Made by a program: the position numbers and the translations under genes. From Zanthoxylum bungeanum (lineage: Eukaryota > Streptophyta > Magnoliopsida > Sapindales > Rutaceae), in contig SKCR01037636.1 of NCBI GenBank assembly GCA_019454045.1, forward strand, positions 16,086-80,085: a DNA stretch of 64,000 nt, read 5' to 3'. This document shows positions 1-11,566 of the stretch, one piece after another. Under the pieces are notes generated by a model. The model searched no databases and was not told the DNA's origin. It saw only the letters and a program-made list of their open reading frames with translations. Numbering within the stretch: the first letter of the stretch is position 1; every line of letters starts with the position of its first letter.

Positions 1-233
1 TATGAAATCGATAAATGACACAAATCATGTTTTCTAAGTTGGTATAAGCTAAGTTCTTTAAATGGGTACAGTACATGTGTGAATGGATATGTTTATGAAT
101 GAATGTCTCTGATAAGAATTCTGGAGATATAGTGCATTTGATTGAAAAGTAAAAGACACGAAGATTTTTAAAGGCTACGGTATCAAAATTCGAAATGATA
201 AGTTCATATGTTTGATGTATATACGTATGTACA
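1..233. repeat. Left part of an LTR-like noncoding sequence split by R1
   Basis: AT-rich noncoding sequence with no supported ORF. Its ATG- and TGTATG-rich composition resembles 10174-11100. It ends in GTACA at 229-233, directly before the R1 LTR, and GTATA follows R1 at 10174. The simplest reading is that 1-233 and 10174-11566 were one sequence before R1 inserted. It continues beyond the left edge of the window. Confidence 0.45.
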
Positions 234-2275
234 TGTTGGGAAAACTCTAAGTCCCGAGGATCAAATAAAGCATAAAAACATAGTGCGAATACATTGAGGA
301 AGTTGCGGAATACTTACATCGATCGGTTGAGGCGATGCGGTGAAGAACAAAAATTCTTTTTCTCCTCCTTGGTTGTCACGATAGTGGCTGAATTTGGCTC
401 CTCCATTTTCGGCCATGGATCATCCTCCAAGCTCAAAGCTTCTCCAATGGTGATTCCAAGCTCATGAAGTTAGTTCCCTATCACCTTTGTATGTACTCAT
501 TGGTGTGCTAGCACTTGGTAATTTTGCCACAAAATCACCATGTTTCTCCTCTTGTTCTCGGTGAAAACCAGAAAGACAGAAAAAGAAAATGGCCTTGAGG
601 CCGTGAGAGAGAGGGAGCATTTTGGCTCCAAAAACGTGAGCCTTGAGGAAAGAGAGAGAGATGGAAAAATGTGTATTTCTTAATTGATTTCTAAAATCAA
701 TTAAACATATACCAAATATTTGATTTTCAAAAAGTCAAACAAGTACAAGCATTAAAGCTTATCCATCTACCACCATCAATCAATCAAGTGACAAATTGTC
801 ACATCACTCAAAGTGACATGTGATTTGACGCTTGATGTGACTAATGATTTGATGCTTGATGTGACTTGCGTGCCGCACTCGAATTTGAAATCCGAATGCG
901 CTCCCAAACAATCCCGGGCTCGGTTTCGCTAATTCCAAATTAACAAATTTTCCGTTACGACGCAATTAAACGATTATGCCTAGCGAAATCACTATTCACG
1001 TCGCTAACGAATTAATTCTAAATTAACTCGTTCGCCCGAATTAAAATCTAATTTTAATTCCGCGTCGAAATCCAATTTCGTATAATATATCGAATATATT
1101 ATTTTATCGATTAATTCCAAATTAATCGTTATCTCTCTTTAAATAATATTTTATCCTAGATAAAATATCTCTATAATTAATCCCAGATTAATTTTCTCTC
1201 TCATCCAATTAATCCCAGATTAATAAAGTGCGAGTCATACGTCATCGGTGAATCTTCGGGAAGCGACCCATGAGTTCCCCGGATATGTTGGCAGTAAATC
1301 CGGTTATCGGACTATCCGAATACGTACGTACCTAGTACTATATTTTTTTACCGATTTACAAGATAAGGTTGGCATCTAGCAAAGCGACATGCCTACCCAA
1401 TTCTCCAGAAATATCCTTACAGGAATATGTGATCTATATCAGGCGTAGTATACGTAGCATTGCGTATTTCTATCTAGCATCAGATGTCACGTGCAAGGCC
1501 TATGGCTGGAAATGTGTCTGCCCCGTACGAAGCACATATCGAATCTCTGGTAACTAGTCTCTATAATCGGATATACATGACCTAGTCATAATATCCCGAT
1601 AGCTGCAGCATATAAGAGAGCCAGTCTCGTATCATACGTGACCATCATCTCCACTATGACTGGAGTGATACTTCCTTTTTGACATCACACCCAACACACT
1701 ACGATTCTCAATATACCCAACAGAGGCGTAAACAGAACCTGTTAAAGCCCTGGATGACCTAAAACCAAAGCATATTGATTGTCGCAAGTATTAGCGGTGC
1801 AAGTCTCAGGTTAAGACCAAATACACCAACCCTGATTTCAGACTTCCATAGACACATAGTCATACTACCAATGGAATTCCGAGGGGTCTATCAAGAGCGA
1901 AGCTGTTTCCCGTACCATCGGTAAAACACAACATCCTACACTTGTATGAGTATCATATACCCAAATATATGAGAACTATGTCGTTATGCCCTCACAACGC
2001 GCACAAGTGTAATACTAGTCTTTTACGCATTACCGATTTCCAATCTCGATAATACTCTGACTTGGGATATTTAATGATTAAACCTTCGTGGATTGATACT
2101 GTCTCATATCATCTCAATCCAGGAACTAATCATAAGGATCTCCTATCATTTATACAACTTGGTGATCTAATCACAAATGTTAAAAGAGAGCAATCTCCTT
2201 TGTCACATAGTTAATTTGTACAACAACACCATGATCTGTAAAAATAGTGACGCTATGGGGCATAACTGTCCAACA
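234..2275 (-). repeat. R1 3' LTR
   Basis: The left LTR, which is the 3' LTR on the minus strand. It matches 8131-10173 along its whole length. Positions 920-1225 hold a train of perfect short inverted repeats with 3-nt spacers. The open frame at 1369-1557 recurs at 9144-9452 only because the LTR is duplicated, and it is not a gene. Confidence 0.93.
920..1225. repeat. Train of perfect mini-palindromes with 3-nt spacers (R1 3' LTR)
   Basis: Successive inverted repeats read directly: 1006-1032 (12-bp arms, one mismatch, spacer CTA), 1038-1060 (10 bp, CTA), 1066-1080 (6 bp, CCA), 1083-1101 (8 bp, CGA), 1108-1128 (9 bp, CCA), 1146-1168 (10 bp, CTA), 1175-1193 (8 bp, CCA) and 1208-1224 (7 bp, CCA). 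The equivalent train in the other R1 LTR lies at about 8820-9120. Function is unknown. They could be RNA hairpins, protein-binding dyads or products of a mutational process. Confidence 0.85.
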
Positions 2276-2290
2276 ATCTCCCACTTGGCC
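2276..2290 (-). other. R1 polypurine tract
   Basis: The reverse complement is GGCCAAGTGGGAGAT, abutting the 3' LTR. Related tracts sit at the same place in B, C and G. It would prime plus-strand DNA synthesis. Confidence 0.8.
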
Positions 2291-2342
2291 TATAGCCAGT
2301 TACTCAAGTGTCTTACACCCAAACTATGTACGGTTCGATCAA

Positions 2343-3790
2343 ATTACTGAGGAAAGGCTTTCGTCAGCGGATTTGCATGATTATTATCTGATGCGATTTA
2401 TACGATCATCACATCGCCATGATGTATGATCCGAACGAATCAGATAAATATCGAAGTATATATCTGGATCGTTGATGAGACCATTAATTCTTTAGCCTGC
2501 GCTGTAGCCTAGCTCAGCTGCTAATAGAACTATATCTAATCTAATTAGATTATTATCAATCCAGAAGGCTTCTATTACTGCCTTAGTTGCAGCAATAATC
2601 CACTTGTGTTGTTTATTTGGTAACAGTATCTTGCTTGGAAGATTTCCAGCTCACTGTTCTGATATTCAAACTTTATAGTACTATTGTTACGACTTATAGT
2701 TGTTTTTATCGGTTAGGAAACTTACAGCAGTGATCCCAGTCACTTCAAGTTCTCATTCTCCATAGTTTAAGACAATATCCTTAGTTCATCTAAGATACTA
2801 AAGGATGTTCTTAACATCAATCCAGTGACTATCACTTGGATTGGCCTGTTTGTGACTCCATATGCTCAAAGCGTATGAGACACCAGGTCGCGTACATTTT
2901 TCAATGTACAAGTTCTCGGAGAGTTTTCAACAACTTTAAATCTATCCCAGTAGATCTTTATTCTTAGAATAAAGGTTGTTTCTCCCAAGAATTCTACAGA
3001 GAATTTTCTCGAAAGCCAAGCTTTCACCGATTGTATTTTATGGGAATATCATTTCTAAGAAATGATATATTATCATTATATAGGACATTCACTGTCAGTG
3101 CGCTCCCACTAACCTCCTTATATACACAAGAATCATTTTCGTTTTGAATTAAATCATAAGCCATTATGATTACATCAAAACGATAGTTCCAAGAACGCAA
3201 TGCTTGCTTCAATCCATCCAAGGATCGTATAACCTGCAAACCTTGTTTGCTAGTTTTGGTACGACAAAACCGTCAGGATGTTATAAACATCCTCCAAAAG
3301 GTTTCCTTTAAGGAAAGTGGTTTTGGCATTCAGCTGCCATATTTCATAAATGAAACATGCAGCGTCAGCAAGCATTATCCAAATGGATTTGACATGGCAA
3401 CATGTAAAAGGTTTCATCGTAATCGACATAATGTTGATAACGATACCTTTTCGCTAGAAGCCTAGCTTTGTACGTTGGTATGTTGCCTCCCATGTTTGTC
3501 TTCCTTGAAGACTTATAGTACCATTAGGCACAATGTCTTGCGGTACAACAACTAGTATCCAAACGTAGTTGATATACATCAAATCCATTTCAGACATCAT
3601 GGCACTTTGCCATAATAGGGAGTCGATACCTTGTATCACTTCCTCATACGTAGTCAGTTCGTATTCCTCAATAAGATTGACATCTTTACGAGGTGAGATC
3701 AGAAACCCATACCCCAGGTTGTTTTCTGACTCTCTTCGACTTACGTGGTTCTTGTGTACTTGAAGATTATGGTATAGTTTCATCCTTGAT
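2343..3790 (-). pseudogene. R1 RNase H and reverse transcriptase remnant
   Basis: Minus-strand translation resembles copia reverse transcriptase followed by RNase H. Recognisable pieces include DGLKQALRSWNYRFDVIIM (about 3240-3150), matching the YGLKQAS.SWN.RFD block, and the preceding block at 3783-3454 with TYEEVIQGIDS and LWQSAMMSEMD. The RNase H part (2343-2960) aligns with the readable copy in G (62466-62960), including the segment that corresponds to HQRSKHVLRRFHLIRE there. Stops and frameshifts separate the blocks, and the catalytic Y-x-D-D is degraded to YNDN near 3070. It is a dead polyprotein fragment. Confidence 0.8.
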
Positions 3791-4720
3791 GAACTATTTG
3801 TGTTCCATTTAAGGAATCGGTGCCTGGAACAGTATTACTCCGATTTTCATCGAGTTTTACTTTCCTCCCACTTACCACTGCATATAGGTATTCCTCTTAG
3901 GAAAACCGCATGGTGAGCAACAATTACATTGTTCTTTAGTGAGTTGTATAAGTACTATACTTTGGTTTCCCTAGGATAACCTACAACTTGAGGCACTTAT
4001 CCGATTTGGGTTTTAGTTTGGTATCATCCAAACATATGCCTAGAATTCCCAAATCTTCAGGAATGAGAAAACCCGGTTTCTTTCCTGTTCATATCTAATA
4101 TGAAATCTGTCAAACAGATTTTTATGGAACCTTATTCAAAATAAGTTATGCACTGTTAATGCGTATCCGTTGAAGGAAATGGTAGCTCAGAGCGACTCAT
4201 GATTAACCTTATCATGTCCAACAAAATTCGGTTTATCCGTTTGGACACACCGTCAAAATGACGTGTTCCGGGAGGAGTCCTCATTGGAAGAATACTATAC
4301 TCTTTCAAGTATATAAGAAACTTATTGCTTAAGTATTTTCATCATGGTCTAACCGTGATGGTTTTATACTTTAGCCGATCTGTTTGTCTACTTCGTGTCG
4401 AAACTCTAAAAGTTTTCGATTTGTGTTTCAATGGAAACACATAACCATAACGCAATGCCACATCCGTAAAGGTCACGAAACATTCATATCCACCTCTAGC
4501 CTAGCTAGACATGGGCCCACTTGCTTCACTATGAACTAGGGCTAACAGATCGGTGGCACTTATACTTTTACTAAGTAAATAGTGTTATAGGCACTTTTCC
4601 CAATAAACTAGATTCGTAGACATTATTTGATTGTAATCAAATTTGTCATAGTACCCACTCTTCGAAAGTGTGGATATACAAGTCTTGTTAAATTGTGTCA
4701 CAGACAACAATGCCACAATT
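3790..4720 (-). pseudogene. R1 integrase remnant
   Basis: The nucleotide sequence matches the reverse complement of the integrase region of C (about 36180-37000), including the stretch that encodes GTPQFDGVSEQRN in C and the Lys-rich TGKKPG-like segment. No long frame survives, and stops occur every few dozen codons. The identification rests mainly on collinearity with C and B and not on an intact motif. Confidence 0.65.
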
Positions 4721-5440
4721 AAGTCTCTTCTGATCAAATCAGTTTGAGCTATTTGTTTGTCATGTCATATGTTTGAGATTTATTTATATTCAAAATATAA
4801 ATAATGTTATTCACATCTAATGTGCTTATCTCAATATCATCTTTATAAAATAAAACACTCTAGTGTTCTAGAATATAAAGGTATACCCGCAACGGGTTAA
4901 ACCCTAATATAGAGATAATGTATCTAGTCAAACTAGTTACATTTTAACAGTTTCCTAATTTAAGTACACACCGAAGGGTAGTTCCTAAACTTAGGTATCT
5001 ACGGTTAAAACAACGACTTTCGTCCCGTTTTCAATTCGCAGATTAATCTCAACTGAAGTCAGTATCCTGCTCATAGCATATTCTGCACACCGGTACATAT
5101 TTATGTACCACACTAAGTATTTAAAATCCAATTTTAATACTAGTAATGAACATATTTTATGACAAACATATTTGAAGCTGGAGACTTGCCCCTCTTAAAT
5201 TCCTTCATGTCTGCTTTGTTCAAATGTCAGTCACGCTTCCGCGATCCCGTTTGCCACAATTTAGCCAGACATTTTGGGATATGTCATTTGTCTTCCCAGA
5301 AGATTATAATGATTTTGCCTTTTGCCCTTTTCACACTCAGAAGCCTTTGGCCAAGCCTTGGCCTTCCGGAATGTCGAAATAAGATGCGCCTTGCGCTTTT
5401 TGCCTTATTGCAAACTTTGGCTTTGACTCCTTGAGTATAG
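4720..5440 (-). pseudogene. R1 protease and gag zinc-knuckle remnant
   Basis: Collinear with C 35600-36180 and B 23400-23960. The 5210-5300 stretch corresponds to the CCHC knuckle that B still encodes as CLNCGKRGHWKRDC, but here the frame is disrupted and Cys and His positions are lost. The protease part (about 4760-5110) matches the region that in C encodes the LDTGCGT active-site block and the NNNIYI.NINESQT segment. The plus-strand ORF at 5159-5434 is a shadow of this region. Confidence 0.6.
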
Positions 5441-8117
5441 CCATTAACTCTCCAAGAGTTTACTATTGCAATTTAGTACTTCTAAGATCTAAGAATATAT
5501 CTATGAAGATCCTTCAATTTCATTATCATACTTTAAGGATCTAATCCTTAGTTCTGAATAAGAAATTAAGGAGTCTATGCGGCAAGCTTATTGGATTAAG
5601 CACTAAAGTTATCATCACATGAATATTCTAAATATCATGCTCTACTATTTGCTTAACTCCGGGCTTAGGCCTAATATGTTATTTTATCAAATAAAGTAAC
5701 TTATTAGTTTCCAGGACCATCCTGAAATTTTATTCCCAATTTGAAAATTAAAGTCGTTTAAAACATTTTTCACCCAGGATTATGTTTTAAACACTAATCT
5801 TTCAATTTATCTTGATTCTAATAGTCCAACTATTTAATCAACGATTTAGGTACTATCTATTATAATGATTACTATAGTCCAACTATTTAATCAACTATAA
5901 TTTAATAGGTTAAATTCAATTATATTGATTTCTATAATCCAATTATAAAATCAACTATTAATTGAAATAGTTTGAATACAGTCCAACTGTTTATTTAAAA
6001 CAACTATTAAATATTAGTCCAACTAATAAATAATTTATTTGACGTAATATTTGAAATGAGCGCGTATGGCAAGTTATTAAACTTGCCTCCCACTATTTTC
6101 GGCGAGCCTCTAACCATCTGTTGAGTACTCGAGAAACTTTGTTTCCTAGTGGGATAGGATCCCGTTAAATGTCACACAATATTGACTTTGGCCAACAAAT
6201 TGTATGATAATTAACTAGGTAGATTTCTAAGATCAATTGGATCCCATCCAATTCCTAGATCCAGTAGGGGGACATCCAAGTCTGAAATATATATCTTATA
6301 TATGCCAATATATCCAATATATTGCCTAACCTTTTTCCTCTGAATCAACTAAGCCTTGGCTTTGGCACAACAAACTTAGTGATCCCAGTTAAGCGGAACC
6401 CATTGACCATGGAAAGCTTCGTAATCAATGTCGATGGACAAGAAGTGGTCTTGACTTGGGCCAACAAACCACAACTTTGACAAGACACCGATATGGAACA
6501 AAGCTCTCATGATTCAAACACATTATCGACGGACAAAGGCCTTGACTTTGGCCAACAAACCAATGCCAGTCTTGGATCTTGAATAAGAATCACTCAATGG
6601 AAGGAAAAACGCTTAATATTTTGTGAGGGTTTTTCGCGTGCAAATTGGCAACCAATTTATTATCTTTGTTAAGGTCTCATCATCATACACCCTTAAACAT
6701 GCATTCTAAACACATAATAAGGCGTATATAAATAAATAATAATGATATGCAGATGGATACTTTACACATTGATCCTAGATCAAATCTCTCGCTTTCCTCT
6801 CTCCCTCTAGCACAAGTATTTACTTCTACCCATTACATAACACTTCTAAAGAAACCTCATTTACATTGAGGGGAATAGGTGAGAAGAGAAATACAATGAG
6901 TATAATAGGCTGGACACGCATGTCCAATTAATAAATTCTAAATTTATTACAACAATTTCCAAAATTGCCCCACCCATCTAATATCCATCCGATATAAATT
7001 ATTCATGCATCGCAACCATGTATTCACACAAGCATATTATCAATCAATCTAATCCAATTAATTAATCTGATAATTAATGACCATCCAATGTTCAAACAAC
7101 GATTTGATTTTGCGCGAGTCAAACTCGTTTTGCGAATAAGTACTCAAAGTACGAATTCATGAATTATATTAAACTACAAAATTAAATCCAATTCAATTTG
7201 CATTTAATACTAATTCGCTATTTAATTCCAAATTAAATATTACATTTTATTAACGAACCTTTACGACTTAAATTCCAAATTTAATCGTTACGGGTCTCAA
7301 AGCCCGATTAACATCCAATGTTAATTTAATAAAAGTCCAATGGGCTTTTAATTAATTTCTTAAGGCATGGACTTTTAGTCAACTTGGGTCAAACCCAATA
7401 ACCAAAGCATAATCAAGGAATAACCCATAAGCCTAGAAATCAATTTAGGCCCATTAGGCTAAATTAAAATAATTAAGGTCCATTAGTCGCATTTGGACTT
7501 TATGGAAACGGTTTTGGGCCCAATTGGATCCAACCAATTTAGCCTAAACCTAATTTAGTACAACCAAGCCCAATTAGCCCATTTACAACTTTTCAAGCCC
7601 AAATCCAATTTAAGCCCATTTAATTAAACTACAAAAATTCCAAATTTCATATTTAATTAACCAAAGTGTATAGCATAATTAATTACCCAAATCAATATTT
7701 CCAAAACACCAATTAGCCTATTAATCATGCTCATTAACAACAAAACATGTCCAACACATTTTATAAAAAATCAAACCCATTTCATGCTCATATATGTCTC
7801 GGCAAATTGGGTATATTTTGTCCAATTTCAAATCCAATCCAATTGAATCCAATTCAACATTAAATCAACATTCCCAATTGATTTCAAGTCATCCAATGAA
7901 TCAAAAATCAAAAATTCCAAGACATTAGGGCTTATTATCTCTCGGCCAAGCTAAGAGTTTGGGCAAAAAATGATCCAATCATTATTTCAAGAAATTGATC
8001 CAATCAAACTTCAATTAAACATAATTTAAGCATACTTAATCATCCAATTTCATCAAATCATGCTCAAACACATTTTACCCAATTTTAACCCTAAATTCAA
8101 GTTTCATGCTTTTACTC
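5440..8117 (-). other. R1 long leader, no intact gag
   Basis: About 2.7 kb without a supported reading frame, on the 5' side of the knuckle. It holds three structured zones. 5820-6028 has five perfect inverted repeats with CCA spacers. 6180-6560 has repeated TTGGCCAAAGTCAAG-like motifs. 7090-7640 has more CCA- or CAA-spaced inverted repeats followed by a run of GGCCCA or AGCCCA (TGGGCY on the sense strand). An N-terminal gag domain could not be recognised, and it may be lost or too diverged. Confidence 0.6.
5820..6028. repeat. Five CCA-spaced perfect inverted repeats in R1 leader
   Basis: Read directly: 5820-5834 (AATAGT-CCA-ACTATT), 5874-5886 (ATAGT-CCA-ACTAT), 5933-5947 (TATAAT-CCA-ATTATA), 5978-5990 (ACAGT-CCA-ACTGT) and 6012-6028 (TATTAGT-CCA-ACTAATA). 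The equivalent zones of C (about 34860-35060) and B (about 24530-24750) keep most of them, sometimes with the spacer changed to CTA or TAG. Confidence 0.85.
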
Positions 8118-8129
8118 GCTCTGATACCA
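8118..8129 (-). other. R1 primer-binding site (initiator tRNA-Met type)
   Basis: The reverse complement is TGGTATCAGAGC, one base from the end of the right LTR. This is the usual primer-binding sequence of plant Ty1/copia elements and sets the element's orientation. Confidence 0.92.
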
Positions 8130-8130
8130 T

Positions 8131-10173
8131 TGTTGGGAAAACTCTAAGTCCCGAGGATCGAATAAAGCATAGAAACATAGTGGGAATACATCGAGGAAGT
8201 TGCGGAATACTTACATCGATCGGTTGAGGCGATGCGGTGAAGAACAAAAATTATTTTTCTCCTCCTTGGTGGTCACGACAGTGGCTGAATTTGGCTCCTC
8301 CATTTTCGGCCATGGATCATCCTCCAAGCTCCAAGCTTCTCCAATGGTGATTCCAAGCTCATGAAGTTAGTTCCCTATCACCTTTGTATGTACTCTTTGG
8401 TGTGCTAGCACTTGGTAATTTTTCCACAAAATCACCATGTTTCTCCTCTTGATTCTCAGTGAAAACCAGAAAGACAGAAGAAGAAAATGGCCTTGAGGCT
8501 GTGAGAGAGGGAGCATTTTGGCTCCAAAAACGTGAGCCTTGAGGAAAGAGAGAGAGATGGAAAAATGTGTATTTCTTAATTGATTTCCAAAATCAATTAA
8601 ACATATACCAAATATTTGATTTTCAAAAAGTCAAACAAGTACAAGCATTAAAGCTTATCCATCTACCACCATCAATCAATCAAGTGACAAGTTGTCACAT
8701 CACTCAAAGTGACATGTGATTTGATGCTTGATGTGACTAATGATTTGTCGCTTGATGTGACTTGCGTGCCGCACTCGAATTCAAAATGCGAATGCGCTCA
8801 CAAACAATCCCGGGCTCGGGTTCGCTAATTCCAAATTAACGAATTTTCCGTTGCGACGCAATTAAACGATTATGCCTAGCGAAATCACTATTCACGTAGC
8901 TAACGAATTAATTCTAAATTAACTCGTTCGCCCGAATTAAAATCTAATTTTAATTCCGCGTCGAAATCTAATTTCTTATAATATATCGAATATATTATTT
9001 TATCGATTAATTCCAAATTAATCGTTATCTCTCTTTAAATAATATTTTATCCTAGATAAAATATCTCTATAATTAATCCCAGATTAATTTTCTCTCTCAT
9101 CCAATTAATCACAGATTAATAAAGTGCGAGTCATACGTCATCGGTGAATCTTCGGGAAGCGACCAATGAGATCCCCGGATATATTGGGAGTAAATCCGGT
9201 TATCGGACTATCCGAATACGTACGTACCTAGTACTACACTTTTTACCGATTTACAAGACAAGGTTGGCATCTAGCAAAGTGCCATGCCTACCCAATTCTC
9301 CAGAAATTTCCTTACAGGAATATGTGATCTATATCAGGCGTAGTATACGTAGTATTGCGTATTTCTATCCAACATCAGATGTCACGTGCAAGGCCTGTGG
9401 CTGGAAATATGTCTGCCCCGTACGAAGCACATATCGAATCTCTGGTAACTAGTCTCTATAATCGGATATACATGACCTAGTCATAATATCCCGATAGCTG
9501 CAGCATATAAGAGAGCCATTCTCGTATCATACGTGACCATCATCTCCACTATGACTGGAGTGATACTTCCTTTTTGACATCACACCCAACACACTACGAT
9601 TCTCAATATACCCAGCAGAGGTGTAAACAGAACCTGTTAAAGCCCTGGATGACCTAAAACCAAAGCATATTGATTGTCACAAGTATTAGCGGTGCAAGTC
9701 TTAGGTTAATACCAAATACACCTACCCTGATTTCGGACTTCCATAGACACATAGTCATACTACCAATGGAATTCCGAGGGGTCTATCCATAGCGAAGCTG
9801 TTTCCCGTACCATCGGTAAAACACAACCTCATATTACACTTGCATGAGTATCCTATACCCAAGTATATGAGAACTATGTCGTTATGCCCTCACAACGCGC
9901 ACAAGTGTAATATTAGTCTTTTACGCATTACCGATGTCTAATCTCGATAATACTCTGACTATGGATATTTAATGATTAAACCTTCGTGGATTGATACTGT
10001 CTCATATCATCTCAATCCAGGAACTAATCATAAGGACCTCCTATCATTTATACATCTTGGTGATCTAATCACAAATGATAAAAGAGAGCAATCTCCTTTG
10101 TCACATAGTTAATTTGTACAACAACACCATGATCTATACAAATAGTGACGCTATGGGTCATAACTGTCCAACA
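8131..10173 (-). repeat. R1 5' LTR
   Basis: The right LTR, which is the 5' LTR on the minus strand. It begins TGTTGGG and ends CCAACA and matches 234-2275. It should carry the element promoter, but no TATA box was identified with confidence. Confidence 0.93.
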
Positions 10174-11566
10174 GTATACCAGATGATAAACAATGTTTAA
10201 CATGTATGTGTTGTGTATGTGAGATTGAGTCACGTGATATGTGTGCACTTGTGTATGTTAATTTATTGATAATCTCGTGTTGTAGTAGTCGGGCTGTTAG
10301 GAATCCGTTCGGACGACATTCATCTCTTACCTATTCTAAAATAGGTAATAAGTTCTGTATGAGTATTGTATGCATAAGTCAGCCTTATATGTGTGTTGTT
10401 TGATTATTTTTTTTGTGATGAATTAGTTGTTATGTGTATTTCGTGGTTGATTGAAAGATAATTGTATGTATGTCTGTGTGTATGTACATGTATGATAAAA
10501 CTAGTAACATATATATACAATGTTTGCTTATGTGAAGTGAATGAATGATGTGAAAACTGATGTGAATATCATATGTTTCAAAACGTGTTTGATAAGTGTT
10601 ATTGGTACGAATATGTATGTGAAAGAATCATGAAAGCATGTTTGCATGAATATAAGAGAAATGTTCTATGGTATGCGTAAATGCATATGAATCCCGAATA
10701 TAAAGCAATTGTAAGGTTATCGTGATTAAAGTAAGTTAAAGAAAGTTTGATTTGGTATAGAAGATAGTTTGTAATCGAATAGAAGGAAGTTTATTGGATT
10801 TACCGATTTGATGATATTTCAAAGATGAATATTTATGATAAAAGTATATAAGTATGATTTCATGTTTCATGTGATTGAAGTGAATTTGATATTAAACGAT
10901 ATACTCTATGGTATTCGAGTTTTTCTTTGCAAGCTTAGGATGTTTTGGCTTTTAGATTGGCACATACACATATATGTAAGTAGATACGAAGATTAGCATA
11001 TGTAATAGATAAAGGGTTAGTTAAATATTGATAAAGCTGAATTTGTAACTTGGTAATGTTGAAAGTTTCTAGTATGCACTCACACTAAACTGGTTTGCTA
11101 GTTTTGCAGGTTGGCTTCCAGATGGGTCAACCACTTCAGCTTTGGAAGTCATGCTCGAGACGCAGATCACCCAAGCGGCAGTCACCCTCTCAAGTGTCTT
11201 GGGTGAAGTTTAGAAGTTTGAGAAGTTTAAGATATTTGGTTATTGCTTATTTGTCATGCTGGGCACGCTGTTTGTATACATATAAGTAATTTTTTAATTG
11301 TTTATGATGTGGTGGGCACAGATCCCTTGAGTGTTGATAGACGATGTGGGCAGAGCCCTTAGGATATGATTTTGATGAGATTTGTATGGACTGGAGGTCT
11401 TTTTATTTATTTGATGTCTTCTTAGATTCCCTTTGATACTGGACTGTGATCCAGATTGTCCAGTTTTAGGATACATCATGCCAGATTTTCGTAAATTTAG
11501 AGGCTTATGGAGATGAGTCAATCCTATCTCCTGCCGGTAGCATCCTGTCTCTGGCGGGGTGTTACA
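10174..11566 (-). repeat. Ty3/gypsy-like LTR fragment
   Basis: Noncoding, with the right end reading TGTTACA. On the minus strand it therefore starts TGTAACACCCCGCC, a start typical of plant Ty3/gypsy (Tekay/Del-type) LTRs. The left 0.9 kb is AT-rich and 11090-11566 is more balanced. A gag, pol or primer-binding site is not seen, so it may be a solo LTR or the edge of an element continuing to the left. The small open frames at 10206-10403, 11095-11289 and 11294-11521 have no recognisable product. Confidence 0.45.

Larger units (their letters stand above)
234..10173 (-). mobile_element. R1: complete but decayed Ty1/copia LTR retrotransposon
   Basis: Two direct LTRs of about 2.04 kb (234-2275 and 8131-10173) begin TGTTGGG and end CCAACA. 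The primer-binding site lies beside the right LTR and the polypurine tract beside the left LTR, so the element reads on the minus strand. Remnants of gag zinc knuckle, protease, integrase, reverse transcriptase and RNase H occur in copia order from right to left. Every domain is broken. The flanking 5-mers GTACA (229-233) and GTATA (10174-10178) differ at one position and may be a decayed target duplication. Over the first 157 bp the LTRs differ at about 7 positions by eye, so this is not a recent insertion. Confidence 0.93.

Noticed and set aside
1369..1557. ORF recurring at 9144-9452 with an INRSI-like SRSYRF pattern
   Set aside because: Inside the two LTRs of R1. Similar frames in C and G LTRs are also antisense or out of register.
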